A program made the translations under genes and the position numbers. Positions 1 through 9,537 of a stretch of 64,000 nucleotides of DNA are shown piece by piece. The DNA is from Mucilaginibacter saanensis (lineage in GTDB: Bacteria > Bacteroidota > Bacteroidia > Sphingobacteriales > Sphingobacteriaceae): assembly GCF_014200575.1 (NCBI RefSeq), contig NZ_JACHBZ010000003.1, forward strand, positions 62,001-126,000, given 5' to 3'. How positions within the stretch are numbered: the stretch's first letter is position 1; the number at the start of each line of letters is the position of its first letter. The notes under the pieces are model-generated. The model was not told the DNA's origin and searched no databases. It saw nothing but the letters and a program-made list of their open reading frames with translations.

Positions 1-19
1 CCAGGTAAAAGGTATTACC

Positions 20-65
20 AGTGATGGCAAATGAGCCGGTATAAAACTTACATTGTGCCATCACT
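20..65. terminator. Possible hairpin terminator of an upstream gene
   Basis: AGTGATGGCA at 20-29 pairs with TGCCATCACT at 56-65 across a 26-nt loop. It lies at the window edge before the LacI gene and may end a gene outside the window. The loop is long and the following T-run is weak. Confidence 0.35.
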
Positions 66-300
66 TTACACATGTAACTTTAACACTTATTAACTAAATG
101 ATAATAGATAATAATATTAACTTGCCTACAAGTTTTTAAAGTTTATACTGATGTTGCCGCTATATATTTGAGTGGCATTAACTTATAAACTTTTATTTTT
201 TCCATTAAATTGAAAACTTGCAATTGCCGGCTAAAATTTCCGTTCATTGATAATCAATTATTATATTTATATAAAATAAATTCATTTTGTATATGGCGTT
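66..300 (+). promoter_or_regulatory. AT-rich leader upstream of the LacI-type regulator
   Basis: There is no open reading frame of note here. The stretch is very AT-rich, especially 240-295, and presumably holds the promoter of the LacI-type gene. I could not fix a convincing -33/-7 pair or a palindromic LacI operator by eye. Confidence 0.3.
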
Positions 301-1305
301 ATGGGTAATATGAATATTAAAAAGCTTGCCCAGGAACTAAATCTATCACCGGCAACGGTTTCAAGGGCATTAAGGGACAATTACCAAATTAGTCCCGAAA
401 CCAAGACAAAAGTATTGGCTATGGCTAAAAAGCTAAACTACGAGCCCAATCCCTTTGCAAGTAACCTGCGCAATCAAAAAAGTAAAACCATTGCCGTAAT
501 TATACCGGAGGTAGCCAATAACTTTTTTTCACAGGCAATTAATGGTATTGAGGAAATTGCCCGTATGCGCGATTACCATGTACTCATTTACCAGACACAT
601 GAAAAAAGTGAAACCGAAATTGCATTTACCCAGCGTTTAATCAGCGGCCGGGTTGACGGGATCCTGATTTCCATCTCAAGCGAAACAAATGATAATGAGC
701 ACCTGAAAGAGATCATCAAAAATATACCCGTGGTATTTTTTGACCGCGTTTATGAGGATATTGACGCAGTTAAGATAACTACCGACGATTATGAAAGTAC
801 CTATAATGCTACATGCCATTTAATTGCCTGCGGATGTAAAAAGATTGGCTATTTACTGGCGCTAAATAATATTTCGACCGGAAAGAAACGGTTTGACGGT
901 TACAAGAATGCCTTAAAGGATAATGAAATTCCTTACAATTCTGATTTAATTTTAACCGATTCCAATAACGATGAGGAGAATTATGAACACATAAAACAAC
1001 TGCTCCATACTCAAAAACCTGATGGTATTATATCGTCTGTTGAAGAGATGGCACTACCCTGCTATTATGCCTGTAAAGAGCTTGATATCCGTATACCTGA
1101 CGATATCAAGATCATTAGTTTTTCAAATCTTAAAACGGCTCCCCTCCTAAATCCATCACTTACTACAATTACGCAACCAGCATTTGAAATAGGAAAAGAG
1201 GCTGCAAGTATCATGTTTAAAATATTGGATAAAAAGTATTTTGAACCCAATCAAACACATATACTGAAATCAACCCTGATCAAAAGGGAATCTACTTCTT
1301 TTTAA
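301..1305 (+). CDS. LacI-family transcriptional regulator
   Basis: A sugar-responsive DNA-binding repressor or activator. Residues about 4-50 form the LacI helix-turn-helix and hinge helix (KKLAQELNLSPATVSRALRD, then YEPNPFASNLR). Residues 60-334 match the periplasmic-binding-protein-like effector domain, with the family's VIIPEVANNFFSQAINGIE and GRVDGILISIS segments. At 334 aa it is full length. The fourth codon (position 310, MNIKKLAQEL) is the more typical LacI start, so the first three residues may not be translated. It faces the GH43 gene convergently and is the first gene of the fucose region, so it may sense a sugar released by those enzymes. The effector cannot be read from sequence. 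Confidence 0.93.
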   Translation: MGNMNIKKLAQELNLSPATVSRALRDNYQISPETKTKVLAMAKKLNYEPNPFASNLRNQKSKTIAVIIPEVANNFFSQAINGIEEIARMRDYHVLIYQTHEKSETEIAFTQRLISGRVDGILISISSETNDNEHLKEIIKNIPVVFFDRVYEDIDAVKITTDDYESTYNATCHLIACGCKKIGYLLALNNISTGKKRFDGYKNALKDNEIPYNSDLILTDSNNDEENYEHIKQLLHTQKPDGIISSVEEMALPCYYACKELDIRIPDDIKIISFSNLKTAPLLNPSLTTITQPAFEIGKEAASIMFKILDKKYFEPNQTHILKSTLIKRESTSF

Positions 1306-1476
1306 ATTGTAACGAGGTTGACGCAACTACTATAATGGCAAATCGGGAACCCGTTATTTTACAGAGCATTTAACTCATTATTGCAATGGGACATTAATAA
1401 TTTACACAATCGATTACCGGTATCTTTTCAGCAATAATTGATACAAAATCTGCAGCTAAATAAGCCATGTAATATA

Positions 1477-2466
1477 TTACGGAGTGTTAATTATTAAACT
1501 ATTTAACGTGGCGGGTTTAATCTTCAAAATATTACCATCATGATCAAAGTTCAAACTATCCAAACACAGTTCCCGTAAAACATATTCTTTATTCTGAGGG
1601 TGTATGCGATGATACAAAATATAATACTGTCCGTTCTGATTAAAAACTGTATGATGCCCGGGCCCTGTAGTCAGGCTGTCAGCACTGGTTGAAAGTATCG
1701 GATCATACTTACCCTCGGTCCAGGGGCCAAAAGGCGTTTTGCTCGTGGCGTACCTGATCTGATAAGTAGCATCTATAGCCTTACCGTAAGAGTACATTAA
1801 ATAGTAAGTATTATTACGTTTAACCATGTGCGGGGCTTCAAAATAATGCGGAGGTGTAATATCAACAGGTTCCCCGTCAAACGTAATCATATCTTTCTTC
1901 AGCTTTACGGCCATGCAGTGACCATTTATCCAATTAAAGCCCGATCCCCAATATAAATATGCCTGGCCGTTGTTATCAATAAAACAATCAGGATCAATAT
2001 TATGAACGCCAGGATACCTGTTCCCGGCTATCAACGGAGTATTATCAGACTTGGCATTTTTCCATGGGCCAAGCGGCTTATCGCTTACACCAACCCATAT
2101 CTCGCTGCCTACGGCTACGTACATATAAAATTTGTTATTAACTGCCTTCCTAATGCTTGGCGCCCATACCATTGAACCATTAGAGGTAGGACTGGTGCAA
2201 GCCGCCTTGGTTGGCCAGTTAATATGTTCCGTAGTAAAGTTTATAAAATCCTTTGTTGCAAGAACACCCAATTCTTTTGCACCCCATGGGTCAATTGTTG
2301 CATAGATATAAAAAACACCTTTATCTTTTATAATCGTAGGATCGGCATAATAACCTTTAACAATAGGACTGGTAACATTACTTTGCTGGGCAAATGCAAT
2401 ATGCGGAAAGCTCAAAAATACAAGGATAGCTACCAAACTTATAACAGCGTATTTTAACAATTCCAT
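1477..2466 (-). CDS. GH43-family glycosidase (arabinofuranosidase/xylosidase type)
   Basis: A secreted five-bladed beta-propeller glycosidase. The three expected acidic residues are visible: the base Asp in YYADPTI just after the signal peptide, the pKa-modulating Asp in NIDPDCF, and the acid Glu in FEAPHMV. The open frame extends to 2511, but I prefer the ATG at 2466 because it puts a clean signal peptide (MELLKYAVISLVAILVFL, ending in FAQQ) at the N-terminus. Family members cleave arabinofuranose, xylose or galactose from plant glycans; specificity is not decidable here. It is separated from the upstream GH95 gene by a terminator, so it is probably its own transcription unit. Confidence 0.88.
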   Translation of the reverse strand: MELLKYAVISLVAILVFLSFPHIAFAQQSNVTSPIVKGYYADPTIIKDKGVFYIYATIDPWGAKELGVLATKDFINFTTEHINWPTKAACTSPTSNGSMVWAPSIRKAVNNKFYMYVAVGSEIWVGVSDKPLGPWKNAKSDNTPLIAGNRYPGVHNIDPDCFIDNNGQAYLYWGSGFNWINGHCMAVKLKKDMITFDGEPVDITPPHYFEAPHMVKRNNTYYLMYSYGKAIDATYQIRYATSKTPFGPWTEGKYDPILSTSADSLTTGPGHHTVFNQNGQYYILYHRIHPQNKEYVLRELCLDSLNFDHDGNILKIKPATLNSLIINTP

Positions 2467-2635
2467 AGTTATTTTATCATTCGGTTTGTCTGTTACTCGT
2501 ATTGATATCATGAATTTGGGCTGTATATAATGGGTTTACAAGAGGTATAAAACTACAAAATAAGCGTTAAAACAACACTAATAAATTAAATTATTCATTC
2601 CAAATCCATGTTTATTTCCGGAATTTGGCAAAACA

Positions 2636-2674
2636 AAACGTCCGCAGACTATTTAAAATAATCTGCGGACGTTT
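2636..2674 (-). terminator. Rho-independent terminator of the fucose operon
   Basis: AAACGTCCGCAGA (2636-2648) pairs perfectly with TCTGCGGACGTTT (2662-2674) around a 13-nt AT-rich loop. On the minus strand it follows the GH95 stop codon by about 20 nt and is followed by a short T-run. It separates the fucP-GH95 operon from the GH43 gene. Confidence 0.85.
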
Positions 2675-2694
2675 AAATCAATTAACCAAGGCTG

Positions 2695-5163
2695 TTATGG
2701 GGTTTTTGCAGCTGCCAATTGATAAGCCTTCCCCTTTTGTGTTGGTATAGTCAATTCATAAGCATCCTGCGTCTTTTTTGACTGAATGTTTAATACCTTG
2801 GCTACCATTGGTACATTAGTTATTACGCGACAAATGCCACCGTTTTTTGAGAAAATTTCTGCTCCGGTAACCTTATTACTTTTCCATTTAATATTAATGG
2901 TATACGCTCCGCGAGCTACCAGGCCTTTTATTTCGCCATTTTTCCAGGTATCCGGTAAAGCCGGTAAGAGGTGAATATTACCATCCTGGCTTTGTAGCAG
3001 CATCTCAGCTAATCCTGATGTACCCCCAAAGTTCCCATCAATCTGAAACGGCGGATGCGCATCTAACATATTAGGATATAGGCCTCCACCCTCACTGTAA
3101 TTGTAGTCACTTTGATCAGTCACTCTCAAAAGGTCTCGGTAAAGTTTGTAAGCATGGTTACCATCACGCAGCCGTGCCCATAAATTCACTTTCCAGGCCA
3201 GGCTCCAGCCAGTACTTTCATCCCCCCTTAACTCCAATGATCTTTTTGCTGCCGCGGCGAGTTCAGGATTTTTTGATACCGATATTTCATTTGCCGGATA
3301 CACCGAGTACAAATGTGATACATGGCGATGGTGAGGATCTGGTGATTCATAATCTTTAAACCATTCCTGCAGCTGACCTTTGCTACCTATCTGATAAGGA
3401 AGTAGTTTTGCTTTTTTAGCCATCAGGGTATCCCTGAAATTCGCATCAACTCCCAGTACCCGGCTCGCTTCGGCAAGGTTATCAAACAGATCCCTGATGA
3501 TTCCCATATCCATGGTAGTTGATATGGAAACGTCCCCGGTTTTACCCGGTGCATAAATAAAATCATTCTCGGGCGACATAGAGGGAGCTGTAACCAAATG
3601 ACCGCTGCTATCTGCTATTAACCAGTTAAACGTAAACCGGGCTGCGCCTTTCATTATAGGGTAAGCCACATTTTTCAGAAATTGCTTATCGCCGGTATAT
3701 AGATAATGCTCCCACAAGTGGCGGCAAAGCCAATCGCCTCCCATAGCCCAGTTGGCCCACTTTGGATCTCCCCCGCCTAAATCTCCAACCGGATTTGCCA
3801 ATGCCCATATATCAGTATTATGGTGTGTTACCCAGCCTTGTGCATGATAAAAGTCCTTTGCCACCTGGGCACCATTTACAGATAACTCTTTAATTAAACC
3901 AAACAACGGCTGGTGCATTTCGGATAAATTACAATCCTCGGCCATCCAGTAATTCATTTGCACATTAATATTGCTGGTGTAATTTGAACTCCACGGAGCC
4001 CGCAGTTCTTTGTTCCAGATACCCTGTAAATTGGCAGGTACGTTTTTAGTTCTGGAACTGCTGATGAGCAGATATCGCCCGTATTGAAAATATAAAGATT
4101 CAAGTCCCGGATCGTTTGCACCTTTTTTGTAATTTCTTAACCTTTCAATCGTAGATAAATTGATATTACTACTTCGATCGTTATTCAACACTAATGAAAC
4201 CCGGTTAAAATATTTATGAAAATCGGCCAGGTGCGCTTCTAATAATTTAGAATAAGGTTTTTTAACGGCCTCATTAAGACTGGCTAAAGCCGTCTTATTT
4301 TCGTCCTTATTGGGACAATTGTTAAAACCATTAAAGCTGGTTGCAGCAGAAAGATAAATAGTAACAGCCGAAGCTGATTTTACGCTGATACCACTGGTAT
4401 CGGTAGTTATTTTTCCATCGTTACTCACTGCTTTTACCAGTAGTGCATAACGCATTCCTCTGCAGCTATCATTATCATTATAAACAATAGGCTCCTTTTT
4501 GTTATTTACATAACTGGGGTCGACATGTGCGGGGGCTTTGCCCTTTAAAGCCAATATAGTATTACTCACCGAGTGTGTGAACCGTAACTGGCTACTGGTA
4601 CTTATTTTGAAGTTTAATTGCTTAGGCTTATCGCTGGTTATACACACAACGATAACCTGATCTGGAGCCGAGGCAAAAACCTGACGCGTGAATGTTACTC
4701 CATTAACCTGATACCTGGTAGTAGCCACAGCATCCTGAATATTTAAATCACGGAAATATTTCTTAACTGCCCCGTTTCCTTTATAAGTTTGCTTAATGTG
4801 CAGATCAGCTAAAGGTAAATAGCTCTCTGTATACAAACCCTGCATCTTTTTTTCCAGATCATGCGCCTGCTGATAATTCCCTTTAAACAAGGCCTCACGT
4901 ACTTGTGCTAAATATGAAAAAGCATCGGGATTTACATTTTGTTTAACCGGCCCGCCCGACCACAACGTGGCCTCATTCAATTGCAATAGCTCGTCATCAA
5001 CCTTACCAAATACCATAGCACCGAGCCGGCCATTACCAACCGGTAAGGCGTCTGTCCAAACCGAGGCCGGCTCTTTATACCATAGGGTATTATTTTGAGC
5101 TTTACTTTCAAGCGCTAATAGCTGCGTACCTGCTAAGAATATAAATTTAAATATGTTTTTCAT
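2695..5163 (-). CDS. GH95 alpha-L-fucosidase (or alpha-L-galactosidase)
   Basis: An inverting exo-hydrolase for terminal alpha-1,2-L-fucose (some members prefer alpha-L-galactose). At 822 aa with an N-terminal signal peptide it is normal length. The N-terminal beta-sandwich starts at LWYKEPASVWTDALPVGNGR, and the (alpha/alpha)6 barrel follows. Family motifs are present: NVQMNYW (Q402-W406), with the Asn residues that activate water; PSMSPEND (acid Glu at residue 532); and QIDGNFGG (Asp at residue 709). It is the last gene of the fucP operon, next to a sugar dehydrogenase and a GH29 enzyme, which supports fucose release. Sequence alone does not separate fucosidase from galactosidase. Confidence 0.92.
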   Translation of the reverse strand: MKNIFKFIFLAGTQLLALESKAQNNTLWYKEPASVWTDALPVGNGRLGAMVFGKVDDELLQLNEATLWSGGPVKQNVNPDAFSYLAQVREALFKGNYQQAHDLEKKMQGLYTESYLPLADLHIKQTYKGNGAVKKYFRDLNIQDAVATTRYQVNGVTFTRQVFASAPDQVIVVCITSDKPKQLNFKISTSSQLRFTHSVSNTILALKGKAPAHVDPSYVNNKKEPIVYNDNDSCRGMRYALLVKAVSNDGKITTDTSGISVKSASAVTIYLSAATSFNGFNNCPNKDENKTALASLNEAVKKPYSKLLEAHLADFHKYFNRVSLVLNNDRSSNINLSTIERLRNYKKGANDPGLESLYFQYGRYLLISSSRTKNVPANLQGIWNKELRAPWSSNYTSNINVQMNYWMAEDCNLSEMHQPLFGLIKELSVNGAQVAKDFYHAQGWVTHHNTDIWALANPVGDLGGGDPKWANWAMGGDWLCRHLWEHYLYTGDKQFLKNVAYPIMKGAARFTFNWLIADSSGHLVTAPSMSPENDFIYAPGKTGDVSISTTMDMGIIRDLFDNLAEASRVLGVDANFRDTLMAKKAKLLPYQIGSKGQLQEWFKDYESPDPHHRHVSHLYSVYPANEISVSKNPELAAAAKRSLELRGDESTGWSLAWKVNLWARLRDGNHAYKLYRDLLRVTDQSDYNYSEGGGLYPNMLDAHPPFQIDGNFGGTSGLAEMLLQSQDGNIHLLPALPDTWKNGEIKGLVARGAYTINIKWKSNKVTGAEIFSKNGGICRVITNVPMVAKVLNIQSKKTQDAYELTIPTQKGKAYQLAAAKTP

Positions 5164-5199
5164 TTTTCCTACTTTCCATTATTATAACTATACCGGGGT

Positions 5200-6213
5200 T
5201 TAAAGCGCTATCATGGCTTTAATTACTCCATTTGCAGGGTTAAGCCAACCTTCAAAGTCCTGTTTCACATCATCAAATTGCACCCTATGGGTAATGTAAT
5301 GGTTAGGATCGATTAACTTTTCCTTTATAGCTAAAACTACCTGTTCAAAATCTGCCCGCGTTGCATTACGGCTACTCATTAATGTTGCCTCCCTTTTATG
5401 AAATTCGGGGTGGCTAAATTTAATTTCTCCTTTTTGCAAACCCACCAAAACGTATCTTCCGCCATGAGCCATATACTGAAACCCGTTATTAATAGCATTT
5501 TGATTACCAGTAGCATCAATTACAACCTCGGCCATATTATTACCGGTAATAGCATTAAGCTGCTGTATCACGTCCCCTTCGGCCACGTTGATGATATGGT
5601 CAACCTTAAGGTGGGTTCTGCAAAACTCCAGCCGCTCGGCATTAATATCCATGGCAATTACTTTACCTCCTGCTATGCGAGCAAACTCTATCACTCCCAA
5701 ACCAATAGGACCTGCTCCTATCACCAACACATATTCCCCTGCCTGCACACGAGCGCGATTTACGCCATGGGCACCAATAGCTAAAGGCTCTACCAATGCG
5801 AGCTCATCAAAGCTAAGGCCTTCACTGTGTACCAGTGATTGCGACGGTACCGTCACGTATTCGGCCATCCCCCCATCTATATGAACCCCAAAAACGTTTA
5901 TTTTTACACAGCAATTAGGCTTACCCGCTTTACAGGCAATACATACACCGCAGTTAAAATAAGGAATAAAGGTTACCCTATCGCCTTTTGTAAAGCCCTT
6001 TGCACCGTTTGGCTCAAGTAACTCGCCTGATAGTTCATGGCCGAGGATGCGGGGGTAATTGAAATACGGCTGAGTACCTTCAAAAGCATGCAGATCAGTT
6101 CCGCACACTCCTATCCGTCTGATTTTGATTAAAGAATAGCCTTCAGCTAAATCCGGAACCGGCTTTTCTCCATAACTTAATTCACCCGGTTGTTCACAAA
6201 TTAATACTTTCAT
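5200..6213 (-). CDS. Zinc-dependent medium-chain sugar dehydrogenase
   Basis: A cytoplasmic NAD(P)-dependent oxidoreductase of the medium-chain alcohol dehydrogenase family, closest in look to RspB/LgoD-type and sorbitol dehydrogenases. Catalytic zinc ligands are C37 and H59-E60 (GHE). The structural zinc loop carries C88, C91, C94 and C102. The Rossmann motif VIGAGPIGLG lies near residue 165. At 337 aa it is full length with no signal peptide. It sits between the mutarotase (7 nt gap) and GH95, in the fucP operon, so I infer that it oxidises L-fucose or a downstream acid. The substrate is not proven by sequence. Confidence 0.85.
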   Translation of the reverse strand: MKVLICEQPGELSYGEKPVPDLAEGYSLIKIRRIGVCGTDLHAFEGTQPYFNYPRILGHELSGELLEPNGAKGFTKGDRVTFIPYFNCGVCIACKAGKPNCCVKINVFGVHIDGGMAEYVTVPSQSLVHSEGLSFDELALVEPLAIGAHGVNRARVQAGEYVLVIGAGPIGLGVIEFARIAGGKVIAMDINAERLEFCRTHLKVDHIINVAEGDVIQQLNAITGNNMAEVVIDATGNQNAINNGFQYMAHGGRYVLVGLQKGEIKFSHPEFHKREATLMSSRNATRADFEQVVLAIKEKLIDPNHYITHRVQFDDVKQDFEGWLNPANGVIKAMIAL

Positions 6214-6220
6214 GTAAGTT

Positions 6221-6556
6221 TTATAGCTGAAATATCTGATCCATTAATATCCATTTTTCGTCTTGTTTTGCCCAGCGCAGCGGTTGTTGAAACTTCCACA
6301 TCAGCTGTTCCCATTCCTGAACTTTGGGATTAGCGGCATCCATTATTGCCTTTTTTTCGGCCTCGTAATCATCCACTGTTTCCATAATCATGAATAATCT
6401 GTTACCGGTACGGTATATCTGCATATCCGTAATACCGGCATCCAATATGCTCCGCCTTACTTCGGGCCAGCCATTCTCAGTTTTGTGCCAGTGTTCATAT
6501 TCCGCAATCAAATCCGGGTCTTCTTTTAAATCTAATGCCAGGCAATATCTTTTCAT
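6221..6556 (-). CDS. L-rhamnose/L-fucose mutarotase (RhaM family)
   Basis: A 111-aa cytoplasmic protein of the RhaM (DUF718) alpha/beta-barrel family, which interconverts alpha and beta anomers of 6-deoxy sugars. It shows the typical start KRYCLALDLKEDP, the central YEHWHKTENGWPEV segment with a conserved His, and the late NPKVQEWEQLMWKFQ segment. RhaM proteins are usually paired with rhamnose genes. Here the neighbours are a fucose transporter, two fucosidases and a sugar dehydrogenase, so L-fucose is the likelier substrate. It is 4 nt from the GH29 gene and clearly co-transcribed. Confidence 0.9.
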   Translation of the reverse strand: MKRYCLALDLKEDPDLIAEYEHWHKTENGWPEVRRSILDAGITDMQIYRTGNRLFMIMETVDDYEAEKKAIMDAANPKVQEWEQLMWKFQQPLRWAKQDEKWILMDQIFQL

Positions 6557-6560
6557 AAAA

Positions 6561-8072
6561 TTAATTTAATGCTATTGCAAAACCCAAAACTTTCCAGTCA
6601 GGTAAATGCGCCGGCCTTTTAATAACCAGGGCATCGCCATCCTGTTGCCATTTAACTGCTTCATTGCTACCCAGCATTTTTATGGAAACTATTTTTTTGT
6701 TATTCAGGCGCCCGTTTTTACCAAGCGATTTGATAGATAAATCCCCTTGTGGTTTATCCAGGCAAAAAGCATACAGGTTATTACCCTTGGTGGTAAAACG
6801 GATATCCTTATCGCTATATTTAATTTTACCTTCATTAAAATTACCAGCTTTGATCACTGTCGCATCTGCCGGTTTTTCACCAAATATAGTCCATGGACGG
6901 GTGCCATATACGCCATCGCCATTTGCGGCTATCCATTTACCTATTTCGTCCAAAGTTTTCAGCATGTCGGGCTCCAGATCTCCTTCTGGTGTTTGTACAA
7001 TGTTGATCAGCAAGTTTCCGTTTTTACTTACAATATCAACCAGCATCTGTAAAATTTCGGTAGATGTCTTGTATTTTTGACCTGTGCTGTAAAACCAGTC
7101 GCCGATGGAAGTATCTGTTTGCCAAGGATACGGACTAATGCTATCCTGAACCCCTCTTTCCAGATCCTCGGCCCATTTGCCTTGTGATGGCTCTTTACAA
7201 TTATAAACAGCTGTAAGTTTACCGTGGTTATAATCTAAATTACCGTTGTAAAAGTTGGCAAGCATACTGCGCCCTACATTGTCAAAAGGCAATTTGCTAT
7301 CTGAATAAAGCAAATCGGGGTGGTAATTATCAACCAGCTCTTTAACATCACTGTACCACTCCTTCATCCACTCCGGGTTGGTAGTTAACCAATCATTATC
7401 GCCGGGAGCTGCTTTGGTATGATATAAGTCCTGATATTGCGGATCATTACCATCATAAGGCACTCCTTTAAACTCTCCTTTTTGATCTGCTCCATGAGCC
7501 GCCTGAAACCAGGTATAACTGGCGGCCAGATGTTCTGAAACGCCAAAATACAGGCCATTCTTTTTTGCAGCCTTTTGCCAGATGCCAACAACATCTTTAT
7601 GAGGACCCATATTTACCGAGTTCCATTTATGGATTTTTGAGTTCCATAAAAAGAAATTGTCATGATGGCTACCCATACTTACAAAATATTTAGCTCCGGC
7701 TTTTTTATATAGAGCCATTAACTTTTCGGGATCCCATTTTTGGGCTTTCCAAAGCGGGATAATATCTTTATAACCAAACTTTGACGGATGACCATAACGG
7801 GTCAGGTGATCCTGGTAATCTTTATCTCCCTCCTCGTACATTTTTCTCGCATACCAATCGCCCTGGCGCGGCACGGCCTGCGGCCCCCAGTGTGCCCAGA
7901 TACCAAATTTGGCGTCACGAAACCATTCAGGATACTGGTATTGTTTTAGTGATTCGTCAGTAGCTTGATAAGGGCCCTTGTTAACTGGTAATTCTTGCGC
8001 ACAAATGGTGCCCGTAAAACAAGTTGCCAGAAGAGCGGCAACCGTAATTTTTTTTACTGTTTGTCTGTTCAT
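6561..8072 (-). CDS. GH29 alpha-L-fucosidase
   Basis: A retaining exo-alpha-L-fucosidase with a cleavable signal peptide (residues 1-25, ending ICAQ). Family hallmarks are WFRDAKFGIWAHWGP (residues 50-64), SHHDNFFLWNS (135-145) and HPDLLYSDS, whose Asp258 is the expected nucleophile. A C-terminal beta-sandwich (about 400-503) follows. The length of 503 aa is usual. The presence of both GH29 and GH95 in one operon suggests that differently linked fucose residues are removed before uptake by FucP. Confidence 0.94.
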   Translation of the reverse strand: MNRQTVKKITVAALLATCFTGTICAQELPVNKGPYQATDESLKQYQYPEWFRDAKFGIWAHWGPQAVPRQGDWYARKMYEEGDKDYQDHLTRYGHPSKFGYKDIIPLWKAQKWDPEKLMALYKKAGAKYFVSMGSHHDNFFLWNSKIHKWNSVNMGPHKDVVGIWQKAAKKNGLYFGVSEHLAASYTWFQAAHGADQKGEFKGVPYDGNDPQYQDLYHTKAAPGDNDWLTTNPEWMKEWYSDVKELVDNYHPDLLYSDSKLPFDNVGRSMLANFYNGNLDYNHGKLTAVYNCKEPSQGKWAEDLERGVQDSISPYPWQTDTSIGDWFYSTGQKYKTSTEILQMLVDIVSKNGNLLINIVQTPEGDLEPDMLKTLDEIGKWIAANGDGVYGTRPWTIFGEKPADATVIKAGNFNEGKIKYSDKDIRFTTKGNNLYAFCLDKPQGDLSIKSLGKNGRLNNKKIVSIKMLGSNEAVKWQQDGDALVIKRPAHLPDWKVLGFAIALN

Positions 8073-8125
8073 TTGGGTTGGTTATTTTTTCACGAATGAT
8101 GGTGGTGAAGCATTAGTTTATATGT

Positions 8126-9394
8126 TTAAAGTACTGATGAAACCAGTAATTCCTTATCCTTAAGTTTAACCGCATGTCCTTTTAAACCGAACAGCGCTAT
8201 CACGACAAAGCATACCATAGGTATTATATAACCGTATTGTATATTACCTGTAGCATCGCTTACCATTCCAAAAAACCGGGGAATAATAGCGCCACCAACA
8301 ATTGACATGATAATAAGGCTGCTTCCAAATTCTGTATCACCACCCAGACGTTTAATGCCTAATGCAAAAATGGTTGGGAACATGATTGACATAAAGAAGC
8401 AGATTCCTATTACGTTATAAATAGTGATAATTCCATGCGCAAAAATGGCTACTACACAAAGCGCAACATTAATTAATGCATAAAGCGCCAGCAAACGCTG
8501 TGGCAATATGTAACGCATTAAAACTGTCCCTAAAAAGCGCCCAATTAAAAATGCAAGTCCACAAATACCCAAATAATAAGCGGCGTTGGTTTCACCAAGA
8601 CCAGCAGATTTTTCGGCATAAAGAATAAACAGGCTAAAAACGGACACCTGTGCCCCAACATAAAAAAACTGTGCTGCCACAGCCCATGACAGGTGTTTGT
8701 GTTTAAACGCGTGGAGAATATTTTTACTGGTAGGATGATCTTCCGTATTTTGTATTTTAGGTAGTTTGATAAACACAAACGCCATTGCTATTACCACTAA
8801 AATACAACCCAAAACCAAATATGGCATTTTAACTGATGAAGCTTCCGCAGCAAGAGCTATTTTCCGGGCACTTTCAGTCATTCCTTTTAATTCAAGTTCG
8901 GTGTAGCCTTTTGTAAAAATAACGTGCGCACCTATAATAGGCGCCAGGAAAGTGGCCAATCCGTTAAAAGCCTGGGCAAAGTTGAGCCTTTGTGTACCTG
9001 AAGCTGGATCACCCAATGCGGTAGCATACGGATTTGCTGCTGTTTCCAGTATGGTTAACCCACATGCTATGATGAATAATGATACCAGGAAAAAAACATA
9101 TTGTTGAGTGTTGGCTGCCGGTATAAATAAAAAACATCCCAATGCAAATAGTAATAAACCCGTAATGATACCATTTTTATATCCATACTTTTTCATGATA
9201 AAACCTGCGGGTAATGCCATGATAAAATAGGCTATAAACACCGCTGAATCAACCAGTGTGGCTTGTACCGTAGTTAGAGTAAACGATTTTTTTAAGTGTG
9301 GAATCAGGATGGGATCGAGATTATGGGCAAATCCCCATAAAAAAAACAAACTGGTGATCAGGATAAATGCGAATGAGTTTTTATTTTTTGTCAT
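8126..9394 (-). CDS. fucP: L-fucose:H+ symporter (FucP family, MFS)
   Basis: An inner-membrane major-facilitator transporter of the fucose/glucose-galactose type. It begins with a short Lys-rich cytoplasmic tail followed by FAFILITSLFFLWGFAHNLD, the signature first helix of FucP, with the acidic residue used in proton coupling. About 12 hydrophobic helices fit the 422 aa. It is the first gene of the minus-strand operon with GH29, mutarotase, dehydrogenase and GH95, which supports L-fucose as substrate. Close relatives also carry glucose or galactose. Confidence 0.9.
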   Translation of the reverse strand: MTKNKNSFAFILITSLFFLWGFAHNLDPILIPHLKKSFTLTTVQATLVDSAVFIAYFIMALPAGFIMKKYGYKNGIITGLLLFALGCFLFIPAANTQQYVFFLVSLFIIACGLTILETAANPYATALGDPASGTQRLNFAQAFNGLATFLAPIIGAHVIFTKGYTELELKGMTESARKIALAAEASSVKMPYLVLGCILVVIAMAFVFIKLPKIQNTEDHPTSKNILHAFKHKHLSWAVAAQFFYVGAQVSVFSLFILYAEKSAGLGETNAAYYLGICGLAFLIGRFLGTVLMRYILPQRLLALYALINVALCVVAIFAHGIITIYNVIGICFFMSIMFPTIFALGIKRLGGDTEFGSSLIIMSIVGGAIIPRFFGMVSDATGNIQYGYIIPMVCFVVIALFGLKGHAVKLKDKELLVSSVL

Positions 9395-9537
9395 AACAAT
9401 ACGGTCGGCGGATAAAGCCGTTAAATAATTGGTTATTCAAATAAAGGCCATTTATAAAAATCAAATGCCGAAAGATTATCTATTTAATAAGATATTTTAC
9501 CATAGTATTTTATTTTTTAATAGTTTTATGAATAATT
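9395..9537. promoter_or_regulatory. Divergent promoter region between fucP and the AraC gene
   Basis: This 143-bp AT-rich spacer separates two divergent starts. A minus-strand TTTATTTG (9445-9438) resembles the Bacteroidota -7 box for fucP. On the plus strand TAGTTTTA just before 9538 could serve the AraC gene. An imperfect dyad AGATTATCTATTTAATAAGATA lies near 9473-9494. The AraC protein is the natural candidate to bind here. Confidence 0.4.

Noticed and set aside
7385..7594. Minus-strand frame inside the GH29 gene
   Set aside because: It is an alternative frame within a confident fucosidase and has no domain signal.
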